Source: Xiphophorus maculatus (lineage: Eukaryota > Chordata > Actinopteri > Cyprinodontiformes > Poeciliidae). From it: a stretch of 64,000 nucleotides of DNA. The notes under the pieces are model-generated. The model was not told the origin of the DNA and searched no databases. It saw only the letters and a program-made list of their open reading frames with translations. The translations under genes were made by a program, and so were the position numbers. Location: positions 496,001 to 560,000 of the forward strand of contig NC_036454.1 of assembly GCF_002775205.1 (NCBI RefSeq). Reading direction: 5' to 3'. Of this stretch, positions 25,180-34,600 are shown piece by piece. The first letter of the stretch is position 1, and every line of letters begins with the position of its first letter.

Positions 25180-25210
25180 AGGCCTTCGCAGCGCTTTGCT
25201 GCTCGGGCCT
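25180..25210. other. Extra tail hairpin closing the array
   Basis: A second tail copy 52 bp after the previous one, ending CCTAATTAGTG. It is the boundary between repeat array and unique ptar1 upstream DNA. Confidence 0.85.
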
Positions 25211-25507
25211 AATTAGTGTACACATTTTCTTTTGATGTCACCACTCGAACATTTTGGAAATGGTAATTAAATGTTTACTTAAACCGTGTATTGTCTATTT
25301 TGACATTTTATGTGGTTTATTTGTTAAAAAGATGACTAAATGATTTAAATTAATACAGTAATATTATTGGTAAAACACTACTTTTGCCCAGGCATAGATT
25401 TTTTTAAAAACCCATCTAGCCTGGTTCTTGTCTTCGCTAAACAAAGACACACATTTTAAGTAAATAAATTTGCCCCTACTGTGTTTCCGTAGTGTTTTTC
25501 TGTTAAT

Positions 25508-25515
25508 CCGGAAGT
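25508..25515 (+). promoter_or_regulatory. Probable ETS-type promoter site of ptar1
   Basis: CCGGAAGT, the ETS/GABPA core often found in TATA-less housekeeping promoters, lies 27 bp before the start codon. No TATA box was seen. Factor binding is inferred. Confidence 0.4.
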
Positions 25516-25541
25516 AGATCCAGCGGCCCGGCGACGAAAAA

Positions 25542-25627
25542 ATGGCGGAGTCGAAGGAGGAGGTTGACGTCTTGGTCCAAAGAGTTGTCAAAGACATCAG
25601 TATCGCACTCAAAAGACACCCCAACAT
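25542..25627 (+). CDS. ptar1: ptar1 exon 1 (coding part)
   Basis: Start context AAAAAATGG; 28 codons plus two bases, donor GTAAGT. Encodes MAESKEEVDVLVQRVV and onward. The start matches the conserved N-terminus of the family. Confidence 0.93.
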
Positions 25628-28600
25628 GTAAGTTGTTGAGTTTAAACTCAGTGGAAGGCTGTGTTTGGCACCGAGTCAACCTTCATTTAAACAACATTCG
25701 AAATCAGATGTTTTACCTGCGGCTCAGAGTATTGCATAGAATGTATGAAAACTTTTGTGTTTTGCAAGCCTGTTTGGCTAATTTTTCTTCATACAGTAGC
25801 ATTGGCTTTTGAAACATTCCTATTTATACAAACAATATATATAGAGAGAGATGGACAGACGGATTACATCGCTAATTGAGTCTTATTCTCTTTGTAGAAA
25901 GAGTAACGGCGGATTCGTCGCAAATTCAATCATGCCTGTACAATGTCATTCCAAAAACACCACAACATATGATAGTTTGATCTATTCTCAGTGATTCAAT
26001 TTAATTCATTAGCACAAAAAATGGATTTCTTTACAACCAGCGAATGCACACTTTAACACATGGTGACGCACGCCATAGCAGCAGTGAAGCATTTTGTTGT
26101 TGCTATCAAATTATGCAAGCTCTTCCTCTGCCCCCCTGATTGTTCTTGTCTCCGTATTTTTCAGAGACGAGATCGGCCTTATCCAGTGTCCAGAGGCCCG
26201 CTACAACCGCAGTCCCATTGTGTTGGTGGAGAACAAGCTTGGTGTTGAGAGCTGGTGTGTCAAGTTTATGTTACCATATGTCCACAATAAGCTGCTCCTC
26301 TACCGCCAGAGAAAACACTGGCTAGACAGAGAAGGTATTTATTTTGAATAATATGACTTATTATGATCTTTGCGTCTAACACGCCGACTGAAAAGAACTG
26401 ATTCAGGGTGGTGTCACCAAATTCATACTAAGAGTTCATGATTGTCGTTATGTGTGGAGAAAGGACCGAGGGGGCTGATGCTGGATTTCTTCTGTACTTT
26501 ATTCTACTCACACATATACATATAGTGTGTGATTTCCTATAAGAAATAACAACAGTACAACAAATTTTTGAATACATAAACATCTATGCATAAGCTTATC
26601 TTTCAACTGTTGCCAGTTTATGAACAAAAATAAATAAGGTTGCCAAATCAAATATTATAATCTTACATATTTTTCTTTCATGTCAATTTACCGTCTGTAT
26701 TAACATAACACTTCCTGTAATGAGCAGGGTACAGCATGCTTATTGCATTCTGCAACCCAACACAAAACAGTAACACACTAGCTACTTCCTGGTGATATCT
26801 CTCATAATAATGTAAACTACTAAGCCAGTCGTTCCTACAAGATTTACACTTTATTGAGGAACAATAATCAAATGCACTTAAACCATAACTGAAAACTGTA
26901 AACTACTGACTTTTGGGCCTTTTCTATCCACCTTAATCCGAGCCCCCATGAGGCTTTGCGTGATTTATCGGTGCGACTTCCACCGCAAACAGCCATTTGT
27001 TTACATGTTAGCAACTCGCTAACCGGCTTTCATCAGAGGTTTCAGGCTATAAAGAATGTAGGAACTCCAGCTATTACAGCTTACATGTGGCAATATTGTT
27101 TTACCGCTACCTACAGCTAATGCGAGGAGGCATGGCGACTTGAAGAAATGGCCACAAATAACCTGCACTAGCATAGTTAGCTACTTCACTGACTCAGTTA
27201 CAGGGGTTGGACAATGAAACTGAAACACCTCTCATTTTAGTGTGGGAGGTTTCATGGCTAAATTGGACCAGCCTGGTGGCCAATCTTCATTAATTCCACA
27301 TTGAACCAATAAGAGCAGAGTGTGAAGGTCCAATTAGCAGGGTAAGAGCCCAGTTTTGCTCAAAATATTGCAATGCACACAACATTATGGGTGACATACC
27401 AGAGTTCAAAAGAGGACAAATTGTTGGTGCACGTCTTGCTGGCGGATCTGTGACCAAGACAGCAAGTCTTTGTGATGTATCAAGAGCCACGGTATCCAGG
27501 GTAATGTCAGCATACCACCAAGAAGGACGAACCACATCCAACAGGATTAACTGTGGACGCAAGAGGAAGCTGTCTGAAAGGGATGTTCGGGTGCTAACCC
27601 GGATTGTATCCAAAAAACATAAAACCACGACTACCCAAATCACGGCAGAATTAAATGTGCACCTCAACTCTCCTGTTTCCACCGAAACTGTCCGTCGGGA
27701 GCTCCACAGGGTCAATATACATGGCCGGGCTGCTATAGCCAAACCTTTGGTCACTCGTGCCAATGCCAAACGTCGGTTTCAATGGTGCAAGGAGCGCAAA
27801 TCTTGGGCTGTGGACAATGTGAAACATGTATTGTTCTCTGATGAGTCCACCTTTACTGTTTGCCCCACATCTGGGAGAGTTACGGTGTGGAGAAGCCCCA
27901 AAGAGGCGTACCACCCAGACTGTTGCATGCCCAGAGTGAAGCATGGGGGTGGATCAGTGATGGTTCGGGCTGCCATATCATGGCATTCCCTTGGCCCTAT
28001 ACTTGTGCTAGATGGGCGCGTCACTGCCAAGGACTACCGAACCATTCTGGAGGACCATGTGCATCCAATGGTTCAAACATTGTGTCAGGATGACAATGCA
28101 CCAATACACACAGCAAGACTGGTGAAAGATTGGTTTGATGAACATGAAAGTGAAGTTGAACATCTCCCATGGCCTGCACAGTCACCAGATCTAAATATTA
28201 TTGAGCCACTTTGGGGTTTTTTGGAGGAGCGAGTCAGGAAACATTTTCCTCCACCAGCATCACGACGTGACCTGGCCACTATCCTGCAAGAAGAATGGCT
28301 TAAAATCCCTCTGACCACTGTGCAGGACTTGTATATGTCATTCCCAAGACGAATTGACGCTGTATTGGCCGCAAAAGGAGGCCCTACACCATACTAATAA
28401 GTTATTGTGGTCTAAAACCAGGTGTTTCAGTTTCACTGCCCAACCCCTGTACTTCGGATGGCTTTTTATTCACACAATGAAATGAGCACACATAAAAGCA
28501 TTTTGGGTTCCCTGTTCAAATTTAGAATTTTTAGCCAAATTCTTTTTGTTTCCTAAACTACCGCTTTTGTTTTGGGAGCCGTTCAAGACACACCTGTTTC

Positions 28601-31600
28601 TGCCACTAATTAAACGTGGTCTGATTATTAAAGTGCAACCATGAACAGCACAACAGTTACTGAGCTCCGCAAGAGCAGACACTTTCCAGTTTCAAGATGC
28701 TCTTTATAACAGGTCAATGTGTGATTCGGTTCGGTTCTAGCCCAGTGGGGAGATTCTCCATATTACGGTCTGGAGCGCAGCAGCTGCGGTCATTTCTCCG
28801 CTGATTTGCAGCGACACTCAGCAACGGAGAACCTCGAGGTTCTGGTTGAGATGGATTAAATAAACCCAGATATGTTATTTTGTCTTATAAAAAAATGTTC
28901 CTGGCCCAGACATAATGATAAAGACTCAGATCATGAACTTTATTATTTTTTAAATACAAACGAAAGATAAAATTTACATCACACCAAGCTAATATTATGT
29001 AGTTCTGGTGTTTTACACTGTCGGCGCAGAACGTCAGCTCAGATCTCTGACCAGCTTCTCTGCTTCAGAGAAACGAGCTGCTAGCAGCGCTGCTAACTCA
29101 CGGTCATTCCGTAACAAAACGTTATGATCGTGTTCCTGTCACTCCCCTGATTAAACTCACAATTACTATCCTCTGTACTGAGCAGCTCTCTGATAGCAGA
29201 CGGTGTGTTATTGTATTATAACCGAAGAGAGATGTAACTTCTATCATGAATATAGATTAGCAAAAAACCCTACAAATTACAATGAAATACTGCTACTTCC
29301 GGTGGGCGCCGGAAGTAAGACCCATAATCATTTCCACAGTAAACCACCCAGGAATAAGGTGGATACAAGGCCCATGGTCTATTCTAGCCGACATGCAAGG
29401 TAAAATAATATCTAACTTTCTGTTTCTTCATCCTTTTACAGTATTTCTTTCAAATTTGCCTATATGAAGTTTCTTGCATACTAGCCATTACATCACACTT
29501 GTAAGGCTAATGTAGTTAAAGTATTCAACAATCAGTTCAGCTTTAAATGACTGTCCAGACTATTTTACTACTTAGGTTTTTTTATACATGTCCTGATTGT
29601 TGGCACAGCACTGAGGCAAACGTTGTGTGTGTTTTTGTGTCCAACAGCTCTAGTGGATATTACTTGCACTCTTTTGCTGCTCAATCCGGACTTCACCACT
29701 GCCTGGAATGTCAGGTAAAATAAATATTGCATCTTAATGATTACATAGTTGTCTTTACAGTTTTAAAAAACACAATAAATCCTGAGAAACACTACTAGAA
29801 CATCTAAAAAAAATTAATATTGTGTAAAATTGCACTATTTCAGGCCAGTTACATCAGAAAGTGACATTTATTTATTATATAGAATCAACAATCTTTGTTT
29901 CTTTTAATGTTGATTATGGTGTACAGGAAAAGAATACCCAAAATTCAGAGTCTCAGAAAGTTAGAATACTGTGAAAAAGGTCATTAATGACAACTTATGG
30001 TGTCATATCCTAAGCAGCTAATTAACTCAAAACACCTGCAGAGGTTTTCTGAGCCTTTAAATGGACTCACAATCTGGGACAGTAGGACACACAATCATGG
30101 AGAAGACGGCTGGCTGGACAGATGTCCAGACTGAGGACAGTCATTGACGCCTGTCACAAGGAGAGGAAGCCACAAAAGGTCATTGCTGAAAAAGCTGCTT
30201 GAGTGTGGTAGGAAAAGCACCACAAATGCACCAGCAACAGGGAAACGCTCTGCCTTTTGGGATTGCTAAGCGAAATCCATTCCAGAGGAACCATATACCG
30301 ACAAATTACTAGACATGAGGTACAGACTTCGTAATCCCCGAGTCAATCCACTCCTGAAATCGAGACGATGTCTGAGATGTCTTACCTGGGCTGAGAAATG
30401 AAACTGGACACTTGTGCACTGGCCCAGAGTCCTGTTTTCAAATGAAAGTAATTTCTGCATTTCATTTGGAAATCATTGTCTCAGGGTCTGGAGGAAGTGT
30501 TGAGAGGCACAGAATAGAAATTACTTGAAATCCAGTGTGAAGGTTCCAGTCAGTGGTTTGGGGTGCCATGTCATCTGCTGGTGCTGGTCCACTGTGTTTT
30601 CTGAAGTCCACAGTCAGGTCAGCTGTCTACCAGGAAGTCCTAGAGCACTTCATGCTTCCCTCTGCTGACAAGCTGGATGGAGATGCTGATTTTATTTTAT
30701 TTTCCAGCAGGAATTGGCAAATGGCCACATCCTTAGGTGTGTGTGTGTGCGTGTGTGTGTGCGTGTGTATGCGTGTTTGTGCGTGTGGTTATTGGTCCTG
30801 TCTCTCTCTGTGTTGCCCTGCGATGGCCTGGCGACATTTTGTTCCAATTGGAAACTATTTGTTTTTAAATCATCTCTGACAAAACTACTGTTTCATTGAT
30901 TAATTTATTGCAAATCTTTTTCTGCATTTTAAACATGGCTGGCTCTTTCAGAGGATTATAATGATGTGTGTTGTTACAGGAAAGAGCTGCTAGAGTGTGG
31001 TGCTCTCAATCCAGAAAGAGACCTTTACCTGAGCAAACTGGCCCTCACCAAATTCCCCAAAAGCCCTGAGACATGGATACATAGGTAAGGATTTAAGACT
31101 CAGATTTCCCTTTTTAAAGTACAGAACAAATGTTCTCTATTATTGCAAATATTTTTGTTGTGCTCACATTTTGGGTGTTGCGACGAGAAAATACCTTGGG
31201 GATGAAACAGGTCAAAATGCATCAACATAACAAATCTAATATAACATTTACAAAATAAGCACTTAACAGAGTTTGGCTAAATGGCTCACTGCAGAATTAA
31301 AAGACATCCAGAGCGGCCAGACAGCAGGTAAAACAACGCACAACTACCAACACTCATCTGGAAGAGCATGACGGTCAGAAAGCTAAGCAATTAACCTGAA
31401 AAATAATTGAAGTCAACGAGCCAGTGGTGGAAGACGCTGGTTCTGCTCTTTGTTTGACCGCCGCTACGCAATATTGGTAGTAATATTTCACAGACACCAT
31501 CTGTGTGGTGTGAGAGTACCCGGCAGGGAACTCTCACACCAAACAGCTGCCTAAAGCTGCAGCATGTAACTTAAGCAAACAAACTAACAAAAAATTTATA

Positions 31601-34600
31601 CGATTTTACATATGTATTAAAACTTTCACTGTCCTAACAAAAGACAGATAATCTCTGAAAAAAATCAATCTCCTCCTCTCTGTGTTCTGCAGAATTACTC
31701 AGTTCAGTCAGAACCACCGTTAATCAGCTAGCCAAGCTCTCAGGAAGTTTTGATTTAGTAACTCAGGATTGTTTATTTTGGTTCAACCTGAATTTGACTT
31801 TGAATGAATGTTTCCTTTTTTACTTGTCATTATTTGATAAAGACAGTGTTGTGAGATTTATTTGACAACACAGCCTATATAAAAAGCCTTAGGGTATAGA
31901 AAGCCTTACTGTTAAATATTGTTTTACTGATTGCAGGTTTTTCAGTTATACTTTTGACTGAGTAGCTTCTGTATTGTTCTTGCAAGTATTCTGACATATT
32001 TTATGACTAAATTAGGTGAATTTATGGCCGGACCTGTTTTCCATTTTGCCAGATCACATAGTAGCATTTATACCTTAAGCGAAAAATTTACAGCCAATCC
32101 AGATGATCGGCAGTGATCGGCCCTCATGGGTGATTGGAATCGGCAGCAAAAAACCTGATCCGAGCATATCTACTACATAGTGGTAATGTGCAATATATAT
32201 TGTACACAGTAAAAGCAATAGAAATTTGGACTACAATAGAGATCTATTGTCTAGATCTTTATCTTGACAATAGATCTATCTATCCGTTCATCACTTAGTC
32301 ACTCATCTTGCCTGTTGGGGGTTGACTAGGACTAATCATGGTGAGTTCCTCCACCGAAAACTCTTTGTGCTTTAAATCAAGTGAGGCCAACTTGTTATTT
32401 GTCTTCTGACATGATATCATCTTGATTAGGTCAAGGGAGTGAGAGGTGAGGCTTTCCAAGAAAAAAAATTGCTTGCTGTTCTGAGGGGGTGGAGCATAGG
32501 TGACATCAGAAAACGATGACATAGTCTATTAAGCCTTTGCTCAGATACAACATCCAACCTAAATCACTCATACCAAGTTTGGTACTACTTAGCCATTGAG
32601 AGCTTTCACTCCCAATGCTTTGGAGAGTAACCCTAGACCACCGCTTGGCCACATGCTCAAAAACTCATGATTTTGAGGAATTTTAATCCCCCATCCCTTA
32701 ACTGCATATTGACCAAACATGAAGTTGATAGCTCAAAGTCCCTAGAAAGACTTTGTTAAAGTTCAAGGAGTGTAAACGTGAATAATGTAGATTTCTACAT
32801 TTTAGAAATGTATTACATAAAAATAATAAGTCTTGCAATTACAATAGGTCTTTGTAGCCCTATTGCTGCTCGGCCTAATTATCTCCATGTCATACTTGGA
32901 AAAATTGGTCATTAACAACAAAGTACTTATGAAGGAAATTCAAAATGGCATTTTCTTCACAAAGAAGAAACTGATAGTCAGTTACTTTGTGAAAATAGTT
33001 CACATTTTTTTATTCCGTAAAATAAAAAAATTAACACCTTAACCCTCACCCCCTAAATCACCAAAAGTGACGCACCAGATACTGTCACAATGCTTAGTGG
33101 GAGTGAAAAATCCACATAGGAGCTACAGAACTTCAAATAAACACACAAATCATGCACCTTAATAACAAAAAAAGACAGCTAAAAATACGTATTATGCAAA
33201 TACTGATATGTTATATCATGTCTCCACTGATTAAATTATACACCTGATTCTTGAATATTCTGTGCTTCCCTGCAGACGCTGGGTGTTACAGCACATCCTG
33301 CGTCAGTTTTCTGCTGTGGCCCACAAGACTCAGCAGCGGGTTGAAGCAGAGCAGCCTGATGCAGAGAGGAGCCAGTTTTTGGGTAGTCATCTGGACAGAT
33401 TAATACACCAGGAGATGAAGGTGTGCTCTGATGCTGCTTGTCGCTATCCTAGTAATTATAATGCCTGGTCCCACCGCATCTGGGTACTGCAGCACATGGC
33501 CAAAGGCAACATAAAGGTTTGACTAAGACATTATTAAAAAAATATTACCTCACATTTCACTTTTATTTGCTTAATGTTACTTGTTTATGTCTTCAAAGCA
33601 AGTGTCTTATTGCATTGAATGTACAGATGTGTCAACATAAAGCTCATCTTACATATTACTTTATACATTTTTATCACTCAATAGCCACTGAAAGATTTTT
33701 TGTGTCAGGGTTTAAATATTGCAGCAAATTTACTAAGATGATTTCTTGGATTATAGCTGGTCAATCTAAATAAGAGATTATCCAACCCACAAGCACAATA
33801 TATCAAATACATTCAATATAGGGGTCACTATGTCCTCCAGCAGCCTATCTCTATAGCAGCATAGCTACAGGGTTAGCTCAAGTCAGTCTAACTGCAGGCT
33901 TTATCAAAAAGGAAAGTTTTAAGCCTAGTATTAAAAGTATTCAGGGAGTCTGCCTCATGTACTAAAACTGGGAGCTGGTTCCACCAGAGAGGAGCCTGAA
34001 AACTGAAGGATCTGCCTCCAATTCTACTTTTAGAACCTCCAGGAACCAGCAGGAAACCTGCAGTCTGAGAGCAAAGTTCTGTATTAGGAGCATATGTATG
34101 ATGGAGCAGATTATTAAAGTTTATATGTGAGGACAGTTTTAAATTTCATTCTTGACCTAACAGAGAGCCAATGAATATCATTTAAAATAGCAGAAATATG
34201 ATCTCTCTTTTTAATTATCATCAGAAGTCTTACTGCAGCATTTTCTTTTAACTGCATTTTATAAACTTCTTGATTGTAGAGAATTATGATAGTCCAGCCT
34301 TGAAGTAACAAATGCATTGGGTGGTTTTTCAGCATAACTCCTGGACAGAATATTTCTACTGTTGACAATATTATAGAGAGAAAATGAATTAAATCATAGA
34401 AACCTGTTTAATATAGGATTTAAGTGACATATCCTGGTCAAAAATAATACCAAGGTTCCTTACTCTGTCACTGAGGGCCAACTTAATACCATCTAGATCA
34501 GGGGTGCCCAAAGTGGGTCCTGGAGGGCCAGCATCCTGTATGTTTTAGTTCTCTCCCTGGTGGTAGTAACAACCTTTTCAGCAGGTCAGTGTTCTTCTTT

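Larger units (their letters stand above)
11421..25213 (+). repeat. 13.8-kb tandem array of a composite hairpin-tailed repeat (family 1), five units
   Basis: Five heads reading AAGCTGCAAGCAGCCTCGGG occur at 11421, 14481, 17243, 19851 and 22514, spaced 3060, 2762, 2608 and 2663 bp. Units 2, 4 and 5 close with ACAATAGG and a hairpin (17201, 22472, 25128), and a second bare tail follows at 25180. Units 1 and 3 pass straight into the next head without a tail. Each unit has a GC-rich head of about 300 bp, modules built on GAGGGGGCGGGGCTTAGATG, and two copies of a module of about 780 bp starting near GTGAACTTTGACCCCTG. No transposase or reverse transcriptase is encoded. Identity between units is high by eye, so expansion is recent. 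An old diverged relative sits at 32290-32880. The class is not recognised. Confidence 0.9.

Noticed and set aside
11421..25213. CRISPR-like regular repeats
   Set aside because: The genome is animal, and units are kilobase-sized with no short repeat and spacer pattern.
29203..29403. Alternative ptar1 exon near 29300
   Set aside because: A GTAAAA-like donor exists, but the sequence has no PTAR1 similarity and exon 2 to exon 3 already joins in phase.
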